Below, one piece after another: positions 25,693 through 34,090 of a stretch of DNA of 64,000 bases. Source of the stretch: Devosia soli (GTDB taxonomy: Bacteria; Pseudomonadota; Alphaproteobacteria; Rhizobiales; Devosiaceae); the NCBI RefSeq assembly GCF_000970455.1, contig NZ_LAJG01000022.1, positions 186,001-250,000 of the forward strand, written 5' to 3'. The position numbers and the translations under genes are program-made. Within the stretch, counting starts at the first letter, position 1. Each line of letters starts with the position of its first letter. The notes beneath the pieces are model-generated. The model was not told where the DNA came from. It saw nothing but the letters and a program-made list of their open reading frames with translations, and made no database searches.

Positions 25693-27093
25693 CTACTTCT
25701 TGATCGTTAGCGGGCCGACCATCTGTTCGGGCTTTACTTCGGCGTCGAATTCTTCGCCGGTGAGGAGGCCGAGGTCGATGGCGGTTTCGCGCAGGGTGCC
25801 GCCGCTCTTGTGCGCGGTTTTGGCGATTTTTGCGGCGTTGTCGTAACCGATCTTGCGGTTGAGCGCGGTCACCAGCATGAGGGACTGATCGACGAGCTGC
25901 TTGATGCGCTTGCGGTCGGGCTGGATGCCGATGGCGCAATTGTCGTTGAACGACTTGGCAGCGTCGGCAAGGAGGCGCACGGACTGCAGGAAATTGTAGG
26001 CGATGACTGGCTTGAAGACGTTGAGCTCGAAATTGCCCTGGCTAGCGGCAAAGCCGATGGCGGCGTCATTGCCCATGACATGGGCGACAACCATGGTCAT
26101 GGCTTCGGACTGGGTCGGATTGACCTTGCCCGGCATGATCGAGGAGCCAGGTTCGTTTTCCGGAATGGTCAGTTCGCCAAGGCCCGAGCGAGGACCGGAA
26201 GCGAGCCAGCGCACGTCATTGGCGATCTTCATGAAGGCGACGGCGAGCTGCTTTAAGGCGCCCGAAGTGCCCACAAAGGCATCGTGGCCGGCCATGACGG
26301 CGTATTTGTTGGGGGCGGTGACGAATTCATGGCCCGAAAGGGTCGAAATTTCTTGAGCGACGGCGACGGCGTAATCGGGGTGGGCGTTGAGCCCCGTGCC
26401 GACGGCGGTGCCGCCCAGCGCCAATTCGCGCAGCTGCGGGAGCGTCGCTTCGATGGCCTTGATAGCGAGGTCAATCTGCGCGACCCAGCCGCTCATTTCC
26501 TGGCCAAGGGTGAGGGGCGTCGCGTCCTGGAGATGGGTGCGGCCGATCTTGACCACATCCATGAACTCTTCGGATTTGGCATGAAGCGTATCGCGCAGGA
26601 TTTTGACGCGCGGGAAGAGATAATTGACCACAGCCTCGACCGCAGCGATGTGCATGGCCGTGGGGTAGGTGTCGTTGGACGACTGGCTCATGTTAACGTG
26701 GTCATTGGGATGCACGGGTTTTTTCGAACCCATGGTGCCACCGGCCATTTCGATGGCGCGGTTGGAGATGACCTCGTTGACGTTCATATTGGATTGGGTG
26801 CCGGAACCCGTCTGCCAGACGACAAGCGGGAAATGATCGTCGAGTTTGCCATCGATGACTTCGTCGGCTGCAGCGACGATAAGGTCGCGCAGCTGTTCGT
26901 CGAGGAGGCCGAGCTTGGTATTGGTGATCGCCGCCGCCTTTTTCAGGATGGCAAAGGCAGTGATGATTTCCTTGGGCATCTTTTCCCCGCCAATGTCGAA
27001 ATTGGCGAGGCTCCGGGCCGTCTGTGCTCCATAGTACTTGTCGTTCGGCACATTGATGGTGCCCATCGTGTCCGATTCAACACGTGTGGTCAT
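25693..27093 (-). CDS. fumC: Fumarate hydratase class II
   Basis: TCA-cycle enzyme of 466 residues which interconverts fumarate and malate; iron-independent homotetramer. The superfamily signature [11 protein letters not shown] is present, along with [35 protein letters not shown] and [16 protein letters not shown], all typical of class II fumarase rather than aspartase or argininosuccinate lyase. ATG at 27093 gives the standard [11 protein letters not shown] start and is preceded by GGAG. The longer frame upstream is not coding. It lies downstream of rpmF but behind a strong terminator, so it has its own promoter in the 50 bases between. Confidence 0.96.
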   Translation of the reverse strand: MTTRVESDTMGTINVPNDKYYGAQTARSLANFDIGGEKMPKEIITAFAILKKAAAITNTKLGLLDEQLRDLIVAAADEVIDGKLDDHFPLVVWQTGSGTQSNMNVNEVISNRAIEMAGGTMGSKKPVHPNDHVNMSQSSNDTYPTAMHIAAVEAVVNYLFPRVKILRDTLHAKSEEFMDVVKIGRTHLQDATPLTLGQEMSGWVAQIDLAIKAIEATLPQLRELALGGTAVGTGLNAHPDYAVAVAQEISTLSGHEFVTAPNKYAVMAGHDAFVGTSGALKQLAVAFMKIANDVRWLASGPRSGLGELTIPENEPGSSIMPGKVNPTQSEAMTMVVAHVMGNDAAIGFAASQGNFELNVFKPVIAYNFLQSVRLLADAAKSFNDNCAIGIQPDRKRIKQLVDQSLMLVTALNRKIGYDNAAKIAKTAHKSGGTLRETAIDLGLLTGEEFDAEVKPEQMVGPLTIKK

Positions 27094-27140
27094 GGAAGGC
27101 TCTCCGGAGTTTGCCGCTCTTGTCGGCGGGATCAGTCTTT

Positions 27141-27182
27141 GAAAAAACAAAGCGGCCGATCCCTTGCGAGATCGGCCGCTTC
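27141..27182 (-). terminator. Rho-independent terminator of rpmF
   Basis: A perfect 12-pair stem AAGCGGCCGATC / GATCGGCCGCTT with an eight-base loop is followed on the minus strand by TGTTTTTTC. It lies 42 bases beyond the rpmF stop and insulates fumC. Confidence 0.88.
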
Positions 27183-27223
27183 AAAAATCAGGTCGCGCGC
27201 ATCAGCGTCGCAAGCCTTTCGGC

Positions 27224-27403
27224 TTAGCTCTTGACGGCGAGAATCTGCCGGCCGCGATACATGCCGGTCTTGAGGTCGACGTGATGCGGACGACGCAGCT
27301 CACCCGAATCCTTGTCTTCGACATAGGTGGGGTTGGCAATCGCGTCGTGCGAGCGGCGGAAGCCGCGCTTCATCGGCGAGGTCTTTCGTTTTGGCACTGC
27401 CAT
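27224..27403 (-). CDS. rpmF: 50S ribosomal protein L32
   Basis: Protein of 59 residues of the large ribosomal subunit. The start [20 protein letters not shown] is the universal L32 N-terminus, and the C-terminus [12 protein letters not shown] is conserved in Rhizobiales. There are no cysteines, so this is the zinc-free form. ATG at 27403 follows GGAG with eight-base spacing; the open frame upstream is accidental. It is transcribed alone, with a terminator behind it. Confidence 0.97.
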   Translation of the reverse strand: MAVPKRKTSPMKRGFRRSHDAIANPTYVEDKDSGELRRPHHVDLKTGMYRGRQILAVKS

Positions 27404-27560
27404 GGTCGGTACTCCGAATTCAAAATCGTTGCGCCGCCGAAAGCGGCCCAGAGACACGTCTCTGTTGGGATTGCGGGCTCTATAGAATAGTTGCCGGACT
27501 TTGGCAACATGGGGTTTGGCGGATTCGGCGAGGCTCGCCTTGCCCACCGCTCATTATCGC

Positions 27561-27610
27561 CATCCCCGCCCAGCTTCCCCTTGTATGGGGAGAGGGCGTG
27601 CTGGTGGGGG
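27561..27610. repeat. Intergenic palindromic repeat, C-rich family (copy 2)
   Basis: CTTCCCCTTGTATGGGGAGAG lies between flanking CCCCGCC and GGGGGG tracts. It fills the 80-base gap between the DUF2125 gene stop and rpmF, and resembles the elements at 20733, 39851 and 42064. Confidence 0.5.
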
Positions 27611-27627
27611 GACTTGCGTGCCTGAAA

Positions 27628-28599
27628 TCAGAAGAGTGGCGGGATGGTCGTGATGGGGATGAGGCCCGAGGAGAGGGCGCCGGAGCGGAAATTGAGCTGG
27701 TTGGTGTGGCGGCCATCGGCGCCGGGGACGCCGAGAACGAGAGTGCGCCAAGGCTCTTCGATCATCGGGCCGATGCGTTCAGCGACCCCGAGGGAGTCGA
27801 TGGCTATCGAGCCATTGAGGAGGCCCTGCGCATCGAGTGCCAGATCCCCCGAGGCAGTGAGATCACCCGATGCGTCGTTCATGCGGATGGCGACGATCTT
27901 GAGAGCGCCGCCAGCCTGCTGCCACGCTGGAAGGATCGGCGTGGCGCCGAGGGTTGACAGATCACCAGGAAGCCCGGTCGCTTCGGCTTCGATCTCGACA
28001 TGGGTATCGGTCAGGGCGAGCGGCGGCAGTTCGAGTGCGTCGGCCGTCATGAAAAGCGCCAGGCCTGCACGATTGTTGGTCGCGTCGAACGCCTCGGGCA
28101 TATCGAGAAGGTGGAGTTCTGCGTGAGAGGATTTGGCAAGGAGCGTCTCGCCGACGAGGCGATCGGTCCAGGCGAGTTCATCGCCAACGAGGGAAAGGCG
28201 CGCAATGCGATTGCCGACAAGGCGCAGGCTGCCTTCAAGCCCAGTCCAGGAGAGTTCCGATCGTTGACCGGTAAAGGCATCGGAAACTTCGGCCGGCCCC
28301 TTGGCCGAAGCGAGGAAATGGGTGAGGTCATAGACCATGGCACTGGCGCGAATGCCAGGCACTTCCATCATCACGTCGCCGCTGACGATCACGGCGTCTG
28401 TGCAATCGACATCGAAAGCGAAGGGGAAGCCGGTGACGCCAAGGCTGGCACAGCTTAGCTGCGGGCTGGTCTCGCCGTCGGCGAAGGCGAGCAGTTCGAT
28501 CTGCTGGCGTACCTGGCCGGCAAAGTAATACCAGGCGCCGCTCGCTGCAGCGATGACGACCAGGATAAAGGCGGCGAGAATGATGATTCGCTTTTTCAT
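27628..28599 (-). CDS. DUF2125 domain protein, membrane-anchored
   Basis: Protein of 323 residues. An N-terminal membrane anchor or uncleaved signal (residues 4-26, IIILAAFILVVIAAASGAWYY) is followed by a periplasmic domain of the DUF2125 type: CASLGVTGFPFAFDVDC and later LTASGDLALDAQGLLNGSIAI, the pattern of AsmA-like beta-rich repeats. The two cysteines around FPFAFD may form a disulfide. The function is unknown; the family is largely alphaproteobacterial. ATG at 28599 fits the charged start MKKR. It is transcribed alone toward rpmF. Confidence 0.85.
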   Translation of the reverse strand: MKKRIIILAAFILVVIAAASGAWYYFAGQVRQQIELLAFADGETSPQLSCASLGVTGFPFAFDVDCTDAVIVSGDVMMEVPGIRASAMVYDLTHFLASAKGPAEVSDAFTGQRSELSWTGLEGSLRLVGNRIARLSLVGDELAWTDRLVGETLLAKSSHAELHLLDMPEAFDATNNRAGLALFMTADALELPPLALTDTHVEIEAEATGLPGDLSTLGATPILPAWQQAGGALKIVAIRMNDASGDLTASGDLALDAQGLLNGSIAIDSLGVAERIGPMIEEPWRTLVLGVPGADGRHTNQLNFRSGALSSGLIPITTIPPLF

Positions 28600-28725
28600 G
28601 AACCGGTTTTATCTCTGAGGGCGGGAAATGCAAAAGCGGGTCGTCATGCTTCCGCCTTTGTTCATAGTAGACCTGACTAAGTTAGGCTTGTGGCCAAGAA
28701 GAGGCCCCATTACGCTTGCGGCGAG

Positions 28726-29292
28726 ATGAGCATGCAGGACACGACCGAAGCATCATCGCATTGGGTTTTCGGCTATGGTTCCCTGATCTGGAACCCCGGT
28801 TTTCCCTTTGTGTCGACCCATCTTGGCCGCCTCAAAGGCGCGCATCGGTCTCTCTCGATCATTTCCCATCATCACCGCGGTACGATCGAGCGGCCCGGAC
28901 TGGTCTTCGGCCTGACGCGTGGCGGTTCGGTGCGCGGCATGGTGTTCGAAGTGGCCGATGAAAACTGGGTGTCGGTCCGGGCTTATCTTGAAGCGCGCGA
29001 ACAGGTGACCATGGTCTACCGCGACGTCATGCGGCCAGTGGTGCTCGATGACGGACGGCGGGTATCAGCGCTCACCTTTGTCGTCGACGAACGGCACGAG
29101 CAGTTCGCCGGACAGCTTTCCCTTGAAGAACAGCTCGCCATGGTACGGGTTGGCGTGGGAATTTCGGGCCGAAACGTCGATTATGTGATCAATACCGCGC
29201 GGCATCTCGAGAGCCTCGGCATTCGTGATCGGGTGCTCATGGATCTCGCCCGGCGGCTCGAGACAGACGACGAGACCGGTCAGGCCGCCTGA
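28726..29292 (+). CDS. ChaC-type gamma-glutamylcyclotransferase (copy 1)
   Basis: Enzyme of about 188 residues that splits glutathione into 5-oxoproline and Cys-Gly. The GGCT fold signature WVFGYGSLIWNPGF and the substrate loop RPGLVFGLTRGGSVRGMVFEV are present, with the catalytic Glu in YLEAREQ. ATG at 28726 or 28732 are likely starts; a GTG at 28690 extends the frame by 12 codons. A second ChaC is encoded at 35524. The stop overlaps the convergent unknown gene by 13 bases. Confidence 0.87.
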   Translation: MSMQDTTEASSHWVFGYGSLIWNPGFPFVSTHLGRLKGAHRSLSIISHHHRGTIERPGLVFGLTRGGSVRGMVFEVADENWVSVRAYLEAREQVTMVYRDVMRPVVLDDGRRVSALTFVVDERHEQFAGQLSLEEQLAMVRVGVGISGRNVDYVINTARHLESLGIRDRVLMDLARRLETDDETGQAA

Positions 29293-29627
29293 TCGAGCGG
29301 AACGGGCACCGCGCCTTCAAGATCGGCAATCAGCGACAGACGTTCGTTGTCTGCTTCCGGACGCTGGAGGCGATGGACGCCGTCTGCCCGACGCAAGGCA
29401 TTGCGGAAACGCAGGCGAATGGCTGGCTCGGAAACAAGATCGAGGCCGCAGCCGACCCAGAGCACGGTGTTGCCGCGCGCAATGAGATAGAGATCGGCAC
29501 CATTGAGAATGAAGGTGCGCAGATTCTGGCTTTCGAGCTTATAGGTGCGGCCGGACAAACCCAGCCACAATACCATCCGCTCCTGCTGCCCAGCCGGCTC
29601 GAAGCCCGCATCAATCCAAGAAAGCAT
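29280..29627 (-). CDS. Unknown 115-residue protein with its own sigma-70 promoter
   Basis: Protein starting MLSWIDAGFEPAGQQERMVL with no signal peptide or membrane helix. A beta-rich middle (GLSGRTYKLESQNLRTFI, LYLIARGNTVLWVG) is followed by a charged, probably helical tail with many Arg and Glu. I recognise no family. ATG at 29627 follows AGGGGGAA at about six bases. A promoter with five of six matches in both boxes sits just upstream. The 3' end overlaps the convergent ChaC gene by 13 bases, so each transcript is antisense to the other's tail. Confidence 0.7.
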   Translation of the reverse strand: MLSWIDAGFEPAGQQERMVLWLGLSGRTYKLESQNLRTFILNGADLYLIARGNTVLWVGCGLDLVSEPAIRLRFRNALRRADGVHRLQRPEADNERLSLIADLEGAVPVPLDQAA

Positions 29628-29655
29628 ATTGTTCCCCCTGCCGGAGCAGAACAAA

Positions 29656-29683
29656 ATTAGAACAAAACTCGCGACTCAGTCAA
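29656..29683 (-). promoter_or_regulatory. Sigma-70 promoter for the 29280-29627 gene
   Basis: On the minus strand: -35 TTGACT (29683-29678), 16-base spacer, -10 TCTAAT (29661-29656). The predicted start is about 20-25 bases before the ATG at 29627. The -10 region overlaps a tandem AGAACAAAA repeat on the plus strand. Confidence 0.55.
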
Positions 29684-29730
29684 GTTGCGAATAAATGCTA
29701 CTAGATGTGGTGCTTTGTGGCTTTATCGGG

Positions 29731-30546
29731 TCAAGATGCGGATGCCGTTGCGCGGGCCACAGCGATGCGCTCCGCAAGCCTGGCATCGATGGGACGCGCG
29801 AGCCCCGAATCGACGGCATCAAGGCTCAATTGGGTCGATCGCACTTCGATTGCGGTGCGCATTCGCTCTACGAAAACATCCGGCGCAAGACCGGGCTCGA
29901 TGGCGGGGAGAAACTCGGCCTGGGCGAGGCCTGGCCAGATGACAAGCGAATTTCGCCCCCAGAAGAGCCCCGAATTGAGAGCAACCGGAACCACCGGGAC
30001 GTTGAGCTCGGTATACATGCGCACGATCCCCTGACGGTAATCGGCCGGAGCCAGCGGCGCCTTTCGCGTGCCTTCGGGGAAGATGACGATCCGGCATCCC
30101 CGGTCCAAGGCCTCGCGCGCCTGGCGCATCATCTGCGGAATGGCTCCGGCGCCTTTCCTGCGATCGATCTCGATGCAATCGAGCGAGCGGGCGGCCCAGC
30201 CGAAGAACGGGATGTTCATCAGCTCTTTCTTGACGATGTAGGCCGGGCGGATCGTATGGGGGAAAATGGCGAAGACGTCCCAGTCCGACTGGTGTTTTGA
30301 GGCGATGATGCAGCCGCCGGGCGGGATGTTTTCCGCGCCTGAAACGTCGGTCTTGAGCCCGGCAATGAAGCGCAGGAATTGCAGGTTCGACCAGCACCAG
30401 TACCGCGCGAGGGCCCAGGTGAAGCGGGTGCGGCCGGCGATGAGCCCGATAATGCCGATGACGATGGCGATGACGGCCGTCTGGCCGATGAAGACGACAT
30501 AAAAGAGCGCCGTGCGGATCGCCTGGATCACGGTTTTGACGGGCAT
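29731..30546 (-). CDS. plsC: 1-acyl-sn-glycerol-3-phosphate acyltransferase (PlsC type)
   Basis: Inner-membrane acyltransferase of 271 residues which acylates lysophosphatidate to phosphatidate in phospholipid synthesis. The acyltransferase box HQSDWD (HX4D) is in ASKHQSDWDVFAIF, and the second motif is VIFPEGTRKAP, followed by RQGIVRMY and PVVPVALNSG. Two N-terminal hydrophobic segments (about residues 10-40) anchor it. It follows ftsX by 73 bases on the same strand, an order seen in other Rhizobiales. Confidence 0.9.
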   Translation of the reverse strand: MPVKTVIQAIRTALFYVVFIGQTAVIAIVIGIIGLIAGRTRFTWALARYWCWSNLQFLRFIAGLKTDVSGAENIPPGGCIIASKHQSDWDVFAIFPHTIRPAYIVKKELMNIPFFGWAARSLDCIEIDRRKGAGAIPQMMRQAREALDRGCRIVIFPEGTRKAPLAPADYRQGIVRMYTELNVPVVPVALNSGLFWGRNSLVIWPGLAQAEFLPAIEPGLAPDVFVERMRTAIEVRSTQLSLDAVDSGLARPIDARLAERIAVARATASAS

Positions 30547-30619
30547 TGGGTCTCCGGACGCATCAATAGGTGGCTCACTCCATAGCGGTGATGACGCCTC
30601 AAGGCGAGAGGCATGCCCT

Positions 30620-31549
30620 TCAGGAGGCTTCGCTAAGATAACGGCGCACGGTGAGGCGCGAGGTGATCGCAGTCAGTGCGGCGATTGCCGGGACGACGAG
30701 CGCCACGCCGATCGTGCCATCAATGCCGAGGACAAAGGCTCCGAAGATAAAGCCGACCTGGGTCGTTGCCTCGCTGGGCAAGACCGAGCCAGCGGCCATG
30801 CTGATGAGCGCAAAAAACAGCGCGCAGAGGAGAGCGCCGAGAAAGCCGCCTTGAAGACCGATGGAGAGGAACCTGCCCTGGAATTCTCCGGCAATGAACT
30901 TGTTGGAGGCGCCGATAAAGTGGAGCACGTCGACGATCTCGCGATTGGACGCCATGGCGCCGCGAGTCGCAAAGATGATGGCGAGAACGGTGGCAACGCC
31001 GATGAGGCCGAGGACGAGAAGGCCGGAGACGACGACCGTGCCGGCCATGGTGTTGAGCTGCTGTCGCCAGGCGGCATGGGTATCAAGGCTCGCGCCCTTG
31101 ATGGCCTGGAGGTTGCGCTGGAGCTGTTCGATATCGGCATCCACCGGATCGGCGAGCTGCACGACGATGAGACGCGGGATTTCGATGGCGGAAAGATCAA
31201 GACCGGCGCCGAGCCAGGGCTCGAGGAGGGCCTGGCTTTCCTCGACAGTCAGGGCACGGGCGCCGGCAACGCCGGGGGTCGTCTGGGCCAGGGTGACCGC
31301 GGTGCGAAGGTTGCTGTCCATCACCTCGCCCTCGACGGGGCGGATCTGGATGGTCATCTCGCGGCCAACATCGGCGGACCAGGCGATGGCCGACTTCTGC
31401 ACCAGCACCACGCCGCCAAGCGTCACGGCCGAAAGAAAGCTCATGATGGTGATGAGCAGCAAAAGCGTGCGGCCGGCAACGGAATGCTCGGGAACGATGG
31501 GGGCTGCGGCGCCACGGCGGGTGAAGCGGGCGAGGAGCTGCTTAATCAT
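30620..31549 (-). CDS. ftsX: Cell division ABC transporter permease FtsX
   Basis: Integral membrane partner of FtsE, 309 residues. It couples division to peptidoglycan hydrolase activation in the periplasm. Four predicted helices are near residues 28-50, 170-195, 215-245 and 270-295, with a large periplasmic domain between the first two, the FtsX topology. The cytoplasmic loop NREIVDVLHFIGASNKFIA is the family's coupling segment. The start overlaps the ftsE stop by eight bases, so the two are translationally coupled. Confidence 0.9.
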   Translation of the reverse strand: MIKQLLARFTRRGAAAPIVPEHSVAGRTLLLLITIMSFLSAVTLGGVVLVQKSAIAWSADVGREMTIQIRPVEGEVMDSNLRTAVTLAQTTPGVAGARALTVEESQALLEPWLGAGLDLSAIEIPRLIVVQLADPVDADIEQLQRNLQAIKGASLDTHAAWRQQLNTMAGTVVVSGLLVLGLIGVATVLAIIFATRGAMASNREIVDVLHFIGASNKFIAGEFQGRFLSIGLQGGFLGALLCALFFALISMAAGSVLPSEATTQVGFIFGAFVLGIDGTIGVALVVPAIAALTAITSRLTVRRYLSEAS

Positions 31550-32204
31550 GGATGGTCAGTGCCCCCTTGTTGAGCACCATGCGCGGATAGGAAAAGCGCT
31601 CAAGCAGCGGTAATTCATGGGTGGCCAGGATAATGGTCATCCCAAGGGTGCGGTTGAGCTCGGCAAAGAGATGGACGAGGCGGCTCGAGAGGTCGGGATC
31701 GACATTGCCGGTGGGTTCGTCGGCAAGAAGTATCTTTGGGCGCGCGATCACGGCACGGGCAATGGCGGCGCGCTGCTTTTCGCCGCCCGAAAGCACGGTG
31801 GGGAGCGCGTGCATGCGCTCGCCGAGACCAACCCATTCGAGAAGTTCGGTGACGTTGGGGCGATATTCGCTTTCCGGCTGGCCGAGGACGCGCAAGGGCA
31901 GGGCAACGTTTTCAAAGGTCGTCAGGTGGTCCAGAAGGCGGAATTCCTGGAAGACGATGCCGATGTGGCGGCGCATCTGCAGAAGACTGTCGCGGTCGAG
32001 CTTGCCGACGTCCTCATTGAGCATGGTGACCTTGCCGCGGCTGGGCTTGAGCGCCAGCAGCAAAAGCCGCAGGAGGCTGGTCTTGCCCGAGCCCGACGGG
32101 CCGGTCAGAAAATGGAACGAGCCGGGCTCAATGGAAAAGGTCAGATCGCGAAGGATTTCGGGACCATTGCCATAGCGCAGGCCGACATCGGAAAATTCGA
32201 TCAA
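31542..32204 (-). CDS. ftsE: Cell division ATP-binding protein FtsE
   Basis: ABC ATPase of 220 residues that acts with FtsX at the septum. It begins MIEFSDVGLRYGNGPEILRD; Walker A is GPSGSGKTSLL, the signature is LSGGEKQRAAIARA, and Walker B is ILLADEPTGNVD. FQEFRLLDHLTTFENVALPL is typical of FtsE and LolD relatives, and the ftsX partner settles the call. It is divergent from the zinc-ribbon protein gene across about 210 bases. Confidence 0.93.
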   Translation of the reverse strand: MIEFSDVGLRYGNGPEILRDLTFSIEPGSFHFLTGPSGSGKTSLLRLLLLALKPSRGKVTMLNEDVGKLDRDSLLQMRRHIGIVFQEFRLLDHLTTFENVALPLRVLGQPESEYRPNVTELLEWVGLGERMHALPTVLSGGEKQRAAIARAVIARPKILLADEPTGNVDPDLSSRLVHLFAELNRTLGMTIILATHELPLLERFSYPRMVLNKGALTIHD

Positions 32205-32414
32205 GAACGGGTGCTCCCCAGCTCGTCCGGTGGTCTTGCCGCGTCGTGCGAATCACATTGCGGCCAATCATAGCAGCCACGGGCGCACCACGCGGCATGA
32301 GCTACCGCTTTGCATGGGGGAAAGCGGCACAATTGTGTTCTTTCATGGGTTTGAGGAGTATTAACCCAAGCGGGGATAGGGTCTGGGCAAGCCTCATACG
32401 GTTGCGCCGGTTCG

Positions 32415-33422
32415 ATGATCATTACCTGCCCCAATTGCCAGACGAAATACCAGGTGACCTATGAGGCCATCGGCTCGGCTGGCCGTAAGGTGCAATGCGC
32501 CTCGTGCCACCAATCCTGGCAGCAGGCGGCTCTCCCGGCCGATCCCAAGCCCGATCTGAGGCTCGTGCCGTCGGTTCCAGATGCCGAATCGGACAAGCTT
32601 TTCGAAAACATGGCCGAAGACGCGCTCGACGCAGCGATCGAGACGGAGGAAAAATCCGTCGTCGGCGATGTGACGCGGCCGATCGATCCGGTCGAAGTGA
32701 CGCGGCCCGCGCAAAAGCGCGAGAGCGCGGCGGAAGTGCGCGAGCGGCAGAAGGCGCTGTCGCGGCGCCAGAACGCGATGGTGTCGCGCCTGCCGATGGC
32801 GCGGTTGCGGCGCTATGCGCGCGGGGCGGGCGCTTTCCTTATCGTTGCCCTCCTGGCTGGGGCCTATTTCGGCCGGGTGCCGATCGTCGAGCGCAATCCC
32901 GATCTTGCCGGGATCTATCAGGCAGTCGGGTTGGGCGTGAATGTCGTCGGGCTCGAACTGTCGACGCTGCAATCGATGCGGCAATTGAGCGAAGGCAAGG
33001 AAGTGCTGGTGGTTTCGGCGCAGATCGTAGGGCTAAAGCCCGATCCGGTCGCGGTGCCGCCGGTTCTCGTCAGCCTGCTCGATGCGCAGGGGCACCCCGT
33101 TTACGAGTGGAGCGTCGCGCCGCGCATTCGCGACCTGATGGCGGGGGAGAGAGCCACTTTCGATACGCGGCTGCCGCTGCCGCCGCCCGATGCCGCGCGC
33201 GTGCGGATCAGCTTTGCCGGCGGACGATCTTCCGGGTCCGGTGGCGAACAGGCGCCGCCGCCGCCGAGTGCTCCGCCTCAGGAGGCGCATGGAGAGGCTG
33301 GTGCACATGAACCGGCTCCCTCACCCGGCGGCATGATTCCGCCGCATGAACCAGCGCCCGAACAGGCGCATGGCGCGCCGCAATCGCCTGTTGAAGCTTC
33401 AGCCCCTGCGGTTCACCACTGA
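32415..33422 (+). CDS. MJ0042-type zinc-ribbon membrane protein
   Basis: Protein of 335 residues. An N-terminal zinc ribbon with two CxxC pairs (Cys5, Cys8, Cys28, Cys31: MIITCPNC and VQCASC) is followed by a low-complexity acidic linker and a basic stretch. A single membrane helix around residues 140-155 (FLIVALLAGAYFG) precedes a domain like DUF3426 (LVVSAQIVGLKPDPVAVPPVLVSL, with YEWSVAPRI). The tail is rich in Pro, Ala and His. Homologues of this layout are common next to ftsE in Rhizobiales. The function is unknown; the MJ0042 ribbon may bind nucleic acid or protein. Confidence 0.87.
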   Translation: MIITCPNCQTKYQVTYEAIGSAGRKVQCASCHQSWQQAALPADPKPDLRLVPSVPDAESDKLFENMAEDALDAAIETEEKSVVGDVTRPIDPVEVTRPAQKRESAAEVRERQKALSRRQNAMVSRLPMARLRRYARGAGAFLIVALLAGAYFGRVPIVERNPDLAGIYQAVGLGVNVVGLELSTLQSMRQLSEGKEVLVVSAQIVGLKPDPVAVPPVLVSLLDAQGHPVYEWSVAPRIRDLMAGERATFDTRLPLPPPDAARVRISFAGGRSSGSGGEQAPPPPSAPPQEAHGEAGAHEPAPSPGGMIPPHEPAPEQAHGAPQSPVEASAPAVHH

Positions 33423-33504
33423 GCTGCAATTTCCTATATTCACCACAGGCGTGGCGCTCGTTACCGCTTATTGAAGCGGTCTGGCTGTCGCGCGGAGAAT
33501 GGCT

Positions 33505-33915
33505 ATGGCCCGTATTCTTGTCGCTGAAGATGATCCCTCCGTCCGCGCCTTTGTCGTCAGCGCGCTGACGATGAAGGGGCATGAGGTCGTTGCCGAAGAA
33601 GATGGCGGCCTTGCCGCCGAGACTATGGAAGCGGAAGGGGGGCGGTTCGACCTCTTGCTGTCGGACATCAAGATGCCGGTGATGGATGGCATTGCGCTGG
33701 CCTTGCAGGTAGGCTCGGCTTTTCCGGATGTGACGATCGTGCTGATGACTGGCTTTGCCGACCAACGCGAGCGGGCGCATGGGCTCGAGGCGCTGGTCTA
33801 TGACGTGATCGTCAAGCCGTTTACGCTGGCGGAACTGCTGGCCAAGGTCGAGGATGCGCTCGAGGGGCGGCCGGTCGAAGTGCTGTCGCTGGCAAGGCAG
33901 GCGCGGGAAGAGTAG
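33505..33915 (+). CDS. cpdR: CpdR-type single-domain response regulator
   Basis: Receiver-only response regulator of 136 residues. MARILVAEDDPSVRAFV opens the fold, the phosphoacceptor is Asp54 in LLSDIKMPVMDGIALAL, and the LMTGFADQRERAHGLEALV and VKPFTLAELL segments are the distinctive text of CpdR, which in Caulobacter and Sinorhizobium controls ClpXP-dependent turnover of CtrA and other substrates under CckA-ChpT phosphorelay control. ATG at 33505 with GGAGA seven bases upstream is preferred over ATG at 33499, which lies on the ribosome site. The CtrA box at 17311 suggests the same network is present. Confidence 0.9.
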   Translation: MARILVAEDDPSVRAFVVSALTMKGHEVVAEEDGGLAAETMEAEGGRFDLLLSDIKMPVMDGIALALQVGSAFPDVTIVLMTGFADQRERAHGLEALVYDVIVKPFTLAELLAKVEDALEGRPVEVLSLARQAREE

Positions 33916-33938
33916 GGCGGGTTTTGGCCCTAATGACC

Positions 33939-34016
33939 CGTCATTGCCGGGCTTGTCCCGGCAATCCATCTTGCGGAGGCATGGACCACCGGGACAAGCC
34001 CGGTGGTGACGATGGT
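33939..34016. repeat. Double-hairpin intergenic repeat, family A (copy 3, inverted order)
   Basis: Hairpins ATTGCCGGGCTTGTCCCGGCAAT and CCACCGGGACAAGCCCGGTGG occur in the reverse order to copies 1, 2, 4 and 5, so this copy is inserted in the opposite orientation. It separates the convergent cpdR and lysA genes and may help end transcription. Confidence 0.8.
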
Positions 34017-34090
34017 TTGACATTCCAGTGCGCCGAAAATGAGATTCCCACTTGCGCTAAAATGACCTTGTGCTTGGGGTAGTTAGTATC

